Positions 27,805 through 36,574 of a stretch of DNA of 64,000 nt are shown here, piece after piece. The stretch lies in the NCBI RefSeq assembly GCF_052056915.1, contig NZ_CP195119.1:434001-498000 (forward strand), read 5' to 3'. Every line of letters starts with the position of its first letter. The first letter of the stretch is position 1. The position numbers and the translations under genes were made by a program. The DNA comes from MTP4 sp052056915. Lineage in GTDB: Archaea > Halobacteriota > Methanosarcinia > Methanosarcinales > Methanosarcinaceae. Under the pieces are notes generated by a model. It was given only the letters and a program-made list of their open reading frames with translations. It was not told the origin of the DNA and did not search any database.

Positions 27805-28397
27805 TAAAAACATACAGGCATTGAAGAATAGTCCGGTCCGAATAACGATGGCAAGTTGGTAGTAAAGATGCAAAGTTAGTAATAAAAATACAAAGTGAAA
27901 TCACTCATAAGCTTTAATTAGGATCAAAACGTTTGGAAAAAACAGATACTTGCTCCAAAATTATTGGACAAGTTATGTGATGAATAAGTATATGATAGGG
28001 GCCTTGTTCCCATTTCGCGGCGCCCTATCGATGATCCAACCCCATGAGATTGAGAGGAAACCCTTAAACTCTCAATCTTCACATCTGTTCTTATGCCATG
28101 TGAGTATATATCACAACCGATCTTAATTATTTAATATAATTAAAATGTTTTATACACCTTGTATTTTTTAATCACCGCATGATTTTCAATAGCGTTAAAT
28201 ATTTTGTTAGCTTTGAAATTTGTGCTCGGTTGAAAAGCATCCCGGAAGCCAATTTATCATCTTATAAACCTATTATCCCCTGATAAGCTAATTTTTCATC
28301 TGACAAACTAATCTTTTTTCAGGATCGAGTACCCATAATAAAGAAGAGCAGGCAGAACACGAAACCCTTAAGCCTGAAAAACCCCAATAATCCGTGC
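27805..28397. other. Gene-free region containing a candidate small RNA
   Basis: About 590 bp between the beta-CASP gene and the DUF2148 gene. The centre (27990-28080) holds two strong hairpins, listed separately. The flanks are AT-rich, with no reading frame of interest. Confidence 0.55.
27990..28080 (+). ncRNA. Candidate structured RNA with two hairpins
   Basis: Hairpin 1: GATAGGG at 27994-28000 pairs with CCCTATC at 28023-28029, and GCC at 28001-28003 can extend it with GGC at 28019-28021 around one bulge. Hairpin 2: GATTGAGAG at 28048-28056 pairs perfectly with CTCTCAATC at 28069-28077, loop GAAACCCTTAAA. The element stands alone in AT-rich DNA and has much higher GC than its flanks. It could be a small RNA or part of a long leader for the DUF2148 gene about 320 bp downstream. 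The strand is not proven and I know no matching family. Confidence 0.4.
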
Positions 28398-28943
28398 ATG
28401 ATCCTGAATCCTGAATCCGAAGTACTCGAAACGCTCGCAAAAAGCATCCTCCTGGCTGCCAGGACCGCCCCGAAAGCCAAAGGAGTTGACGATATAGTAA
28501 CAGCCCTGGTAGAAGCAGAAGATATCGAAGTCCTTGCCTCTACCATGGAAAAACTCGCCGACGAGAAAGGTGAAGGCTTCGCCTTCCTGAAAAGGGACGC
28601 CGGAAACCTAAGGAATGCCGGAGCTGCGGTCCTGATAGGGGTTAAAGCCAGCGGGGCTGCAGGCCTTAACTGCGGAGCCTGCGGTTTTTCGACCTGCAAA
28701 GAGATGCTTGCACAGCAGAAGGTAGAAGAAGAATTCAGGGGTCCCAACTGCATGTTCAAGTACGCCGACCTCGGAATTGCTGTGGGTTCAGCCGTTGCCA
28801 GGGCAAAAGACCTCTGCATTGACAACCGGGTAATGTACACCGTCGGAGCAGCCGCCAGAGTCTCGGGCCTGCTGGATGCAGACGTGGTTTTAGGGATCCC
28901 TTTGAGCGTGAAGGGGAAGAACGTTTTCTTTGACAGAAAGTAA
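28398..28943 (+). CDS. DUF2148 ferredoxin-like domain protein
   Basis: A 181-residue protein of the DUF2148 family found in anaerobes. AARTAPKAKGVDDI near the start and GLNCGACGFSTCKEM in the middle are family motifs; the cysteines C94, C97 and C102 together with that in GPNCMFK are likely iron-sulfur ligands. LVEAEDIE and YTVGAAARVSGLLDADVVLGI follow. The family is thought to be a redox protein, but no substrate is known. ATG 28398 is the first plausible start. It stands alone between two gene-free regions. Confidence 0.85.
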   Translation: MILNPESEVLETLAKSILLAARTAPKAKGVDDIVTALVEAEDIEVLASTMEKLADEKGEGFAFLKRDAGNLRNAGAAVLIGVKASGAAGLNCGACGFSTCKEMLAQQKVEEEFRGPNCMFKYADLGIAVGSAVARAKDLCIDNRVMYTVGAAARVSGLLDADVVLGIPLSVKGKNVFFDRK

Positions 28944-29078
28944 GCGTTTTTTAGTTCCTTTTACTTTTTTTATCAATTTTTACTTTTTTTTCGGATCTGT
29001 CTTTGTTTCAGCCTGTCGGGTTTCCTGCGGAACAGCAGTATATTGATTCCGAAATCCGTGCCACTTTGATCTGTTTTT

Positions 29079-29122
29079 GGGTGCCGGCGCTCTCACCGGC
29101 CAGCTTGCTGACCGGCCTTTTC
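29079..29122 (-). repeat. Palindromic intergenic repeat, copy B
   Basis: Read on the reverse strand: AAAAGG, stem CCGGTCAGC / GCTGGCCGG with a two-base centre and one G-T wobble, then TGAGAGCGCCGGCACCC. Same framework as copies A and C. Confidence 0.7.
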
Positions 29123-29146
29123 TAAAAATGATATTTAATAATTTAG

Positions 29147-29232
29147 TTCAAGCACAGAAGCATTTTGAATTTAAAGATGAATCTGGAAAAGAGTATCCTG
29201 ATGGATAAAAAGTATATTTGAATAACTGTAAG
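29147..29232 (+). repeat. Dispersed intergenic repeat, copy 2
   Basis: Aligns with 22279-22365 (TTCAAGCACAG, ATTTTGAATTTAAAGA, CTGATGGATAAAAA). In this copy it runs directly into the 21-bp tandem array. Confidence 0.55.
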
Positions 29233-29361
29233 AGGTATTTGGATAACTGTAATAGATATTTGAATGACTGTAAAATATATTTGAGTAACTTTAAGAGGTA
29301 TTTGAATAACTTTGATGGGTATCTAAATAACTTTAATAGGCATTTGAATTACCAAAAAAGA
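29215..29361 (+). repeat. 21-bp tandem repeat, about seven copies
   Basis: Units of 21 bp start at 29215, 29236, 29257, 29278, 29299, 29320 and (degenerate) 29341. The consensus is close to TATTTGAATAACTGTAAGAG plus G. Because 21 is a multiple of three, one frame reads as heptads YLNN(C/F)KR and is open for all copies until TAG at 29362, but it has TAA just upstream at 29206 and no ATG. Confidence 0.8.
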
Positions 29362-29709
29362 TAGCCGAATGACTATTGAGAGCAACGGGAGAACTAAGAA
29401 TGTCGTATAATGCCAGAACTGCTTATTTCCCTTTTTTGGGTTTTAGAATCAGCTTTCTTTGCGCCAATTTCCTGAAATAGCCGCACTTCGTGCGGGGGGC
29501 AAAAGCGGTTTGATAAGGCATTCAGGAAGCACTGTTTTCGATAATATCCATTAAAAACCGGTTCCCTTTTTCCATAAATATTCAGAAACCCGCGGCTCTC
29601 CCCATTTCCAGGCCCCGGAAGTAGCCCACGGGCGCACCAGCGGCCGGTCTTCGCCAAAAACTAATGGGCCATTGCTTCCATCAACTTTGGAAAAAATTAG
29701 AGAGAATTC

Positions 29710-31698
29710 TTAAAGCAGCCCCCTCCTCCGCTCACTCCTGTACTCATCAAAAATGCTCTGCAGTTCGTCTTCTTTGGCTTTCTGCCGGCTTTTTTCGGCT
29801 TCCTTTTCCCATTCGGCAATAGCCATTTTCAGGACTTCAGGCTCGACCATAGCAAAGTCGTCAGCCCTTTCCAGGGGGACGTTTTTCAGGACAGGGATAC
29901 CCCCTTTGAAGAAAGTGTCCTCGGCAGCATGGGAGATGTCTTCAGGGATAAGGACTGCTCTCACCCCGACTTCCACCAGGATCTGGGCAGTGGCTGTCCC
30001 GCCTCCGCTGGGATTTTCCAGGAAGACGACATCTCCTTCTTTCAGGCCGTAGTGTTCCTTTGTTTCGGCAATGGACTCCTTTGTAAAGGCGGAGATAACC
30101 TTGACGGGGGTGCCTTCTCCCCGGACTTCCATTTTCTGGATTTTCCGGAGCTTCTTGCTCCTCCGGCGCAGGTCTTTTAGGGTCCTGTTTTTCCTGACCA
30201 GTTCCCTTTTGAGGTTCTCGATGGTGCTTTCCCTGATCCTGAGCTCTTTTTCCTTCCGGACTTCCATGTAGGCTTCTTTTTTAAAATCCCTCAGCCTTGC
30301 CTCAAGCTTTGAGATCTTCCTGTCCTTTGCAGCGGCCTCTTTTTTTAACTCTTCTACATATTCCTGAAGGTTCTGGATCTGTTCGCCCTGCTGCTGAACT
30401 GTTTCCCTCATTTTCCGGAGCGATTCTTCAAGAGCCATATCCTCGGGCTTTACGGGAGGCTCGGGAGCTTTACGGGGCTTTTTCCCGGCCTGGGCCTGGG
30501 CCTGCACCTTTTCGATTGCAGCCTCAATCGAATAGCCCCGCATGACAAAGAGCTTGATCAGTTCGAGGTCGGAATCCTCAGGGGCTTTCTTTTCAATCCG
30601 GGAAAAGACGTTCTTGTAGCTTTTATAGGTGAGGAGGGCTGCGGTCAGCGCGTCCCTTTCATGGTCATTAGAGTAGCCAAAAGGCCTTCCAAGGGCGATT
30701 TTCTCTTCGGAAGATACTTCAGCCCCCGGGCTTGCAGGCACGGCTTTAAAGCTTCTCCTGATCTTTTCAACCGAACCCGGCATGGGAGCCACGTCACTGG
30801 CAATAACGGCAGGTTTCCCGTATTCGGCAATCAGCTTGACGACCTCGTCGGGGGCTATTCCCCGGAAGCTTTTCAAAAAGAGGAGGTCCCCGTCCAGGGA
30901 GAGGATAGCTATGCCTACGGTGGTCCCGGGATCAATCCCCACGATCGTGAAACGCCGTCTGGACTGCTTTTGCTTAAGGGGGATGTAGCGGATCCTGTCC
31001 CGTTCCACATTCTTTACGCTTACCTGTGCATCGCTGCTGACAATCGGGTGTATTGGAATCTCTCCGCGTTTTGCATATACGGTGAACTCGGACCTGACAT
31101 AGCCTCCGAATCCCTTTACGTTCACGACTTCAAACCTGATTCCCTTTTCCCGGGAAAGTCTCTTCAGGATGTCCTCGATTTCCCGGCTCCGCTGCTGAAC
31201 AAACCCGTGGACCTTTCTCCGGTAGCGGTTCTGGCTCCAGCCTCCCCGGCCGAGGGAGCGTGCCCTGCTGACCTTGATCTTTGTCATGTCTTCAAAAAGG
31301 GAGACCTCATGCCCGACTCCCAGCTCAGCCAGGCGGGCACAGGCTTCGGCTTCCTCGTTCGGGTTTGTCGGGTCAAAGGAAATTCCGTGCTTTTTCCCAA
31401 GCCGGACAAGGGGTTCGGGGTGCAGCCCGCCCGTAACCTGGACGAGCTTTACGCCGTCAGGAAGGCGGTTCATAATGGAAATAAGCTCTTTTCGGTCCGC
31501 AGCCAGCTCAAAGATATTGTCCACAGCAATTATCTCCGGCCGGTCCTTAAGAACCATATTCAGGACCTTCTGGCGGCGGAGCATGGTATGATGGGTAATT
31601 TCCCCATCCCTGAAGACAGCCAGGGCATACCTGGGGAGCTCTTTCGCTCGCGGTGAGCCCCTGGCAATGTCAATTCCATAGATAATCCTGTTTTGCAT
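29710..31698 (-). CDS. DUF460 protein (RNase H-like plus coiled coil)
   Basis: A 662-residue archaeal protein of the DUF460 / COG2433 family. Residues 1-240 hold an RNase H-like N-terminal part; around residue 253 is GIDPGTTVGIAILSLDGDLL, the nucleotide-binding strand of an RNase H-like fold. Residues about 430-530 form a long charged coiled coil (LRKMRETVQQQGEQIQNL), and the C-terminus is a mixed alpha/beta domain. The function is unknown; a nuclease or helicase-partner role has been suggested from the fold. ATG 31698 is close to AGGTG; GTG 31704 two codons upstream is an alternative. The Rio2 kinase gene lies just upstream on the same strand. Confidence 0.85.
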   Translation of the reverse strand: MQNRIIYGIDIARGSPRAKELPRYALAVFRDGEITHHTMLRRQKVLNMVLKDRPEIIAVDNIFELAADRKELISIMNRLPDGVKLVQVTGGLHPEPLVRLGKKHGISFDPTNPNEEAEACARLAELGVGHEVSLFEDMTKIKVSRARSLGRGGWSQNRYRRKVHGFVQQRSREIEDILKRLSREKGIRFEVVNVKGFGGYVRSEFTVYAKRGEIPIHPIVSSDAQVSVKNVERDRIRYIPLKQKQSRRRFTIVGIDPGTTVGIAILSLDGDLLFLKSFRGIAPDEVVKLIAEYGKPAVIASDVAPMPGSVEKIRRSFKAVPASPGAEVSSEEKIALGRPFGYSNDHERDALTAALLTYKSYKNVFSRIEKKAPEDSDLELIKLFVMRGYSIEAAIEKVQAQAQAGKKPRKAPEPPVKPEDMALEESLRKMRETVQQQGEQIQNLQEYVEELKKEAAAKDRKISKLEARLRDFKKEAYMEVRKEKELRIRESTIENLKRELVRKNRTLKDLRRRSKKLRKIQKMEVRGEGTPVKVISAFTKESIAETKEHYGLKEGDVVFLENPSGGGTATAQILVEVGVRAVLIPEDISHAAEDTFFKGGIPVLKNVPLERADDFAMVEPEVLKMAIAEWEKEAEKSRQKAKEDELQSIFDEYRSERRRGLL

Positions 31699-31855
31699 GG
31701 ACACCTATATATTATTTTTCAAAGAATATATATTTAACTGTGAAATACGGCTATTTCAATTATCTATAATTATCAATTAGGTCCGCTTAACCTGAAAAAA
31801 AAGAAGGGCAAGGAGATAAGGAGTCTTTCAGCTTTCAGCAATTTATTCTTCAAAG

Positions 31856-32848
31856 TCATCCCTGTATATCTTCTTCAAAGTCAGCTTCAGTTTCAGTTCC
31901 GATCTCTTCTCCGGCCTCACCTGAAATCTCTTTTCCTGCTTCATCTCCGGCCCTGGATTCCCATTCACTCTTAATTTCCCTGAGAACCTCCTCAAGGTCC
32001 CTTCTTGTCCCGTATTTTTTGTAAAAGTGGTTCAGGACATTGGAAACATCCCTTTCCAGCAGTTCATCTGCGTGAGGATGGTCAGGGGTGACATACTGGG
32101 GCCAGTCGATAAGCTGGACGCAGTCCTCGGCAACGAAGATATTGTACTCGCTGAGGTCTGCGTGGATTATTCCGAGGGAGTAGGTAAGCTTTACCTGGCG
32201 GAGGATTTCGTCCAGGTACCATTCCGGGTCCAGGACCTTCGTCTTTGAGAGGATGCTCCCCTTTGCCAGTTCCATTACAATGGCATGCCGGTTCTGGTCA
32301 ATTGGTTTTGGGATGGAAACTTTCGGATAAAGGGTAGTCATGATCCCGTATTCCCGCTGGGCTGCCAGGCGGGCGGCATAGATCCAGGAAAAATGTTCTC
32401 TTTCCCCGAGGTGGTCACGGACCCTTTTGACCTGCTTGAAACTGGTCCTCCCTTCACGGTGGAACTTGATGATGACCGGGATCGGTTCTCCTATAGCCAG
32501 CTCGGGCTCCTTGATAGCCTCGAAGATCACAGACTCTTTCCCTACCCCTACCTCATCTCCTATGGCACTGATGCTTTTCCTCTTAACGAAAGTGTTGAGA
32601 GCCAGGGCATCGTAACCCTCGAAATAGATCTGGTAACCCTCATAAGGCTGGAAAGTCCTGACAACCAGATTATTCCTGACAAGCTTCTTCAGCCTGTAGT
32701 CCAGTTTTTCAGAGGGCAACTTGGTATATTTGTTCAGGTCTTCCGCGGGCACCCACTCGAAATGCTTCATCCCCATTTCGATGCCCGTCAGGACCCTGAA
32801 ATCCTTTTTATCAAGCTCCCTGAAAACCCTTAGTACTTCGTTGATCAT
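31856..32848 (-). CDS. rio2: Rio2-type serine protein kinase
   Basis: A 330-residue atypical kinase that acts in small ribosomal subunit maturation in archaea and eukaryotes. Residues 1-85 are the Rio2-specific winged helix; GVGKES (101-106) is the short P-loop; K128 in IIKFH is the ATP-binding lysine; HADLSEYNIF with catalytic D231 and IDWPQ (247-251) are the catalytic and metal-binding loops. The last 35 residues are a highly acidic tail (EISGEAGEEIGTETEADF). ATG 32848 has an AT-rich promoter upstream. The DUF460 gene follows 157 bp downstream. Confidence 0.92.
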   Translation of the reverse strand: MINEVLRVFRELDKKDFRVLTGIEMGMKHFEWVPAEDLNKYTKLPSEKLDYRLKKLVRNNLVVRTFQPYEGYQIYFEGYDALALNTFVKRKSISAIGDEVGVGKESVIFEAIKEPELAIGEPIPVIIKFHREGRTSFKQVKRVRDHLGEREHFSWIYAARLAAQREYGIMTTLYPKVSIPKPIDQNRHAIVMELAKGSILSKTKVLDPEWYLDEILRQVKLTYSLGIIHADLSEYNIFVAEDCVQLIDWPQYVTPDHPHADELLERDVSNVLNHFYKKYGTRRDLEEVLREIKSEWESRAGDEAGKEISGEAGEEIGTETEADFEEDIQG

Positions 32849-32998
32849 TCGCTACTAAATATAACCCTCGGTATTTAAATAATAGGGCAACGGCTCACCC
32901 GGAATCCGGGAAATACTGTTAGCCGGAAAAGCCGTTAACCGGAAAATCCTTTATCCAGAAAAGCCGTTAGCCAAAAAATACTGCCGCCCATGATCCTC

Positions 32999-33502
32999 TC
33001 ATCGGAGCAGTTTGAGCATTTCCCGCCCGAAAGCATGGAGATCGAACGGGTGTCTTGAAGTCACGAGGTTTCCGTCAACGACCACCTCACTGTCCTCATA
33101 AAGGGCTCCGGAGGCTATCAGGTCATCCCTTATCCCGATCCAGCAGGTTGCCCTGTGCCCTTTTATCACCCCCGCTGAGATCAGCACCTGGGGGCCGTGG
33201 CAGATTGCGGCTACAGGCTTGTTTTCCCTGAAAAAGTATCTCGTGATCTCAAGGGCGGCTTTATCAAGCCGGATTTTTTCCGGACCTTTGCCTCCAGACA
33301 GCACAAGGATATCGTACCCTGAGGGAATAACTTCCTTAAAGGCAAGGTCCGCATTGATTTCATAGCCGTGCTTGCCCCGGATTGTTCCCCTTTCCATCGA
33401 CACCACATGAACAATGATTCCTTCTTCTTTCAGACGGCTATAAGGATAGAAAAGTTCCAGGTCTTCAAACCCGTCAGCTCCGAATATAAGCGCTTTCAAC
33501 AA
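32999..33502 (-). CDS. DJ-1/PfpI family protein
   Basis: A 167-residue protein of the class I glutamine amidotransferase-like DJ-1/PfpI group. The nucleophile elbow is AICHGPQVL with C101 and H102; E13 (GFEDLELFYP) is the usual acidic partner. VLSGGKGPEKIR and VTSRHPFDLHAFGREML also match PfpI. Members include intracellular proteases and glyoxalase or deglycase-like enzymes; which applies here cannot be told. Cytoplasmic, single gene. Confidence 0.88.
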   Translation of the reverse strand: MLKALIFGADGFEDLELFYPYSRLKEEGIIVHVVSMERGTIRGKHGYEINADLAFKEVIPSGYDILVLSGGKGPEKIRLDKAALEITRYFFRENKPVAAICHGPQVLISAGVIKGHRATCWIGIRDDLIASGALYEDSEVVVDGNLVTSRHPFDLHAFGREMLKLLR

Positions 33503-33667
33503 AAATCCCCCCTGTTTAAGAATCTTCCCTGTTTACAGGAACTTCCTCACTCCAGGATTTTTCCCCTGTACAAGAATGTCTCCTGCACAGGAATTTCCCG
33601 ATAAAAGATAGGTTTCCCGTAAGATATACCTATCTTATCCGGAAAACGGCGGAGGTAAAAGACCGGC

Positions 33668-34852
33668 TCAGATCTTCTCCAGCGCCTGCTCAAGGTCCGC
33701 AATTATATCTTCCGGCTCCTCGATCCCGACCGAGATCCGGACCAGTTCATCCGTGATACACACACTTTTCCTTATTTCACAGGGAACACAGGCATGGGTC
33801 ATCGAAGCCGGGTGCTGGATCAGGGTATCGGTAGCCCCCAGGCTCACGGCAAGGGAACAGAGTCTGACGCTGTCCATTAACCTGCGCCCGGCTTCAAGCC
33901 CGCCCCGTACCCCGAAGGAGAGCATGCCGCTGTACCCGCTCATCTGCTTTTTTGCGATCAGGTGCTGCGGGTGGCTGGGAAGCCCGGGATACCTTACCCA
34001 CTCGACCCCGGGGTGGGACTCAAGGAATTCGGCAACTTTGAGAGCATTTTCAGCGTGCTTTTCCATCCGGAGGTGCAGGGTCTTCAGGCCCCGGATGCAG
34101 AGCCACGCCTCATGGGGGCCCATGATCCCCCCGGTGTACCCTACAACAGGAGAAAGGGACCTCATGAAATCCCTGCTTCCGACAACGATTCCCCCCAGCA
34201 GGTCGGCATGCCCTCCTATGTACTTGGTGCAGCTGCTCAGGGACAGGTCCGCCCCAAGCTCCAGGGGCTTCTGGAAATAAGGTGTTGAAAACGTATTGTC
34301 AACAACGCAAAGGGCTCCGTGTTCCCTGGCCATGCAGGCGATTTCCCCTATGTCGCAGACGGTCATGGTGGGGTTTGCCGGCGTTTCCAGAAAGACCATT
34401 TTCGTGTTTTCTTTGAAAGCTGCTCTTACTTTGTCCAGGTCAGAGGTATCAATGAAGCTCACTTCTATGCCCAGCCGCGGAAGGACCGTCAGAAAGAGGC
34501 TGTAAGTGCAGCCGTACACCACATCCGTTGAGATCAGATGGTCTCCCTGTTTCAGGTGGGTGAGGACAAGCGCCGTAATCGCAGCCATGCCCGAGGCAAA
34601 GGTCTGTCCGGCTTCCCCACCTTCAAGGTCCGCAACCTTTTCGGCAAGTGCGGCATGGGTAGGTGTGTTGGGGGGAATCCGGGTATACACATATCCTGCT
34701 TCTTCCCCTGCAAACCTTGCTGCCCCCTGTTTGGTGTTCTCAAAAACGAAAGTTGACGTCTGGAATATCGGAGTCGTGTGCGCCCCGTAAACCGGGTCCG
34801 GCATTTCTCCCGAATGCACGCATCTGGTCCCGAACTTCATTTCTCTTTCCAT
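33668..34852 (-). CDS. Methionine gamma-lyase-like PLP enzyme (Cys/Met metabolism family)
   Basis: A 394-residue pyridoxal-phosphate enzyme of the trans-sulfuration family. K210 in SSCTKYIGGH is the Schiff-base lysine; Y113 in VVYGCTYSLF and R58 in YTRIPPNTP are active-site residues. The cysteine C115 in that YGCT motif is characteristic of methionine gamma-lyases, whereas cystathionine gamma-synthases usually have glycine there, so methanethiol-releasing activity is the best guess. Cystathionine gamma-synthase or O-acetylhomoserine sulfhydrylase remain possible. ATG 34852 is chosen over an upstream in-frame start at 34906 because the homology begins there. Confidence 0.85.
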   Translation of the reverse strand: MEREMKFGTRCVHSGEMPDPVYGAHTTPIFQTSTFVFENTKQGAARFAGEEAGYVYTRIPPNTPTHAALAEKVADLEGGEAGQTFASGMAAITALVLTHLKQGDHLISTDVVYGCTYSLFLTVLPRLGIEVSFIDTSDLDKVRAAFKENTKMVFLETPANPTMTVCDIGEIACMAREHGALCVVDNTFSTPYFQKPLELGADLSLSSCTKYIGGHADLLGGIVVGSRDFMRSLSPVVGYTGGIMGPHEAWLCIRGLKTLHLRMEKHAENALKVAEFLESHPGVEWVRYPGLPSHPQHLIAKKQMSGYSGMLSFGVRGGLEAGRRLMDSVRLCSLAVSLGATDTLIQHPASMTHACVPCEIRKSVCITDELVRISVGIEEPEDIIADLEQALEKI

Positions 34853-35153
34853 TTTCCCAAAAACCCCCTGTAAAAAATATGTACGGGAAATTATCTGTGC
34901 TCCCACTAATTATTTGTTTGGAAGGCATAGCCGGGAAATAGGAGAACCATAAAATTAATTTAGTAAAGATAGGTTGTTTTCAGCGGGTTCCGTCAGAAAT
35001 CTTAAAAAATATAATACACTATATAGCCTGAGTACAACCTGAATATGATCCCGGTGTGACCTGCGGTAAACAATGATAACACAGCGGAAACATACAGAAA
35101 GCACAAAAAGTGGCGGCTCAGAGTCACAACAAAACGTTAAGGGATGACCCTAA
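34853..35153. promoter_or_regulatory. Divergent promoter region
   Basis: About 300 bp between the divergent lyase gene and the nicotinate phosphoribosyltransferase gene. It is AT-rich (TATA-like runs near 34949-34960 and 35005-35025) and presumably holds both promoters. No hairpin or known riboswitch is seen. Confidence 0.45.
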
Positions 35154-36356
35154 GTGATCAGATCAATACTTGATAATGACCTTTACAAGTTTACAATGCA
35201 GATGGCAGTACTGGAACTCTTCCCCGGGGCGGAGGCCGAGTATCGCTTTATCAACCGGGGAACGCAGCGTTTTACCGAAGGCTTTGTCGAAGAACTCAGG
35301 AGAACCGTAGACGAAGAGATCTCCGAACTCACGCTTACGGAGGAAGAATACCACTGGCTCGGGAAACACTGCCCTTACCTGAAGCCCATGTACCTCGAAT
35401 ACCTCAAGAACTTCCGCTTCAAGCCGGAAGAGGTTACAATCTGTCTTACGGAAGACAGGAACCTTGACATGCGGATCAAAGGGCCCTGGCACAGTACTAT
35501 CCTCTGGGAAATCGTACTCATGGCTGCAGTTTCCGAACTGTACTTCAGCACGATAGAAACAAGCTGGAACGGGAACGGGGAATCGGAAATATCCGAATCC
35601 GTCCTTGCAGCCTACGGGGAAAAGGTCCTTAAAATCGGAAAAGCCCTGGAAGAAAACAACTGCCTCTTTGCGGAATTCGGGACCCGCCGCAGGCGGAGTT
35701 TCGAAATCCATGACCAGGCCATGGAGAGCCTGGCCGGGATAAAAACCCTTACAGGCACAAGCAACGTCTATTTCGCGAAAAAATACGGCATGAAAGCCAT
35801 CGGAACCGTGGGGCATGAATGGATCATGGGAACCTCGGCCCTTGTGGGGCTTCGTTATGCCAACCGTTTTTCCCTTGAAAACTGGGAGGAAGTCTTCAAA
35901 GGCGACCTCGGGATAGCCCTTACCGACACCTTTGGCTCGGATGCCTTTTTCAAGGACTTTGACCTGAAACTCTCAAAACTCTACGACGGAGTTCGGCACG
36001 ACAGCGGAGACCCCATAACCTTCGTGGACAGGGTTATTGCCCACTACAAAAAACTGGGCATCGGCCCCATGAAAAAAGTGTTGGTTTTCAGCGACGCCCT
36101 CAACTCCGAAACAGCAATCAATATCAGGAAATACTGTGAAGGCAAAATCAATTGCAGTTTCGGGATAGGGACTAACCTTACCAACAACTCCGATTTCTTC
36201 CGGAAAAGCCCCCCCCTGAACATGGTCATCAAACTGCACGGCATCAATGGCATCCCGGTCGTGAAACTCAGCGACTCCCCGGAAAAAGAAACTGGAGAAC
36301 GAGACGCCCTGAGGGTAGCAAACTATATTTTCGGGAGAAAAGGGCTGGACGACTAA
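35154..36356 (+). CDS. pncB: Nicotinate phosphoribosyltransferase
   Basis: A 400-residue enzyme that makes nicotinate mononucleotide from nicotinate and phosphoribosyl pyrophosphate in NAD salvage. DNDLYKFTMQMAVLELFP at the N-terminus and FGTRRRRSFE are family signatures; H221 in IGTVGHEWIMG matches the histidine that is transiently phosphorylated, and VRHDSGDP lies in the phosphoribosyl-binding region. The start is GTG 35154. Length fits the bacterial PncB type. Cytoplasmic; no other NAD gene is adjacent. Confidence 0.93.
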   Translation: MIRSILDNDLYKFTMQMAVLELFPGAEAEYRFINRGTQRFTEGFVEELRRTVDEEISELTLTEEEYHWLGKHCPYLKPMYLEYLKNFRFKPEEVTICLTEDRNLDMRIKGPWHSTILWEIVLMAAVSELYFSTIETSWNGNGESEISESVLAAYGEKVLKIGKALEENNCLFAEFGTRRRRSFEIHDQAMESLAGIKTLTGTSNVYFAKKYGMKAIGTVGHEWIMGTSALVGLRYANRFSLENWEEVFKGDLGIALTDTFGSDAFFKDFDLKLSKLYDGVRHDSGDPITFVDRVIAHYKKLGIGPMKKVLVFSDALNSETAINIRKYCEGKINCSFGIGTNLTNNSDFFRKSPPLNMVIKLHGINGIPVVKLSDSPEKETGERDALRVANYIFGRKGLDD

Positions 36357-36574
36357 AAACCTGAGGAAGAGAAAGGCCAAAGCCCCATCCAGGGCTGTGA
36401 AAAAAAATCGTTTTTCTTCGGACATCCTGATTTTTTGATTAAATTGCAGGAGGGGGATGCCCGGGGAGTTTAACTTTTTGTTTTTTACATTGCGTTTATT
36501 TTCTTTGCATTACTTTGCAGTGCATTACTTTGTAGTGCGTTTATTTTCATTGCGTTGCTTTACTGTGCTTTGCT

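Larger units (their letters stand above)
28944..29709. other. Repeat-rich gene-free region
   Basis: About 770 bp holding three listed elements: palindromic repeat copy B (29079-29122), dispersed repeat copy 2 (29147-29232) and a 21-bp tandem array (29215-29361). A short hairpin CCGCAC-TTC-GTGCGG lies near 29481-29495. A reverse frame of 87 codons at 29394-29657 lacks motifs and a ribosome-binding site, and I do not call it. Confidence 0.55.

Noticed and set aside
29394..29657. 87-codon reverse frame
   Set aside because: No start signal, no recognisable domain, and it covers a hairpin. It could be a remnant, but I cannot support a gene.
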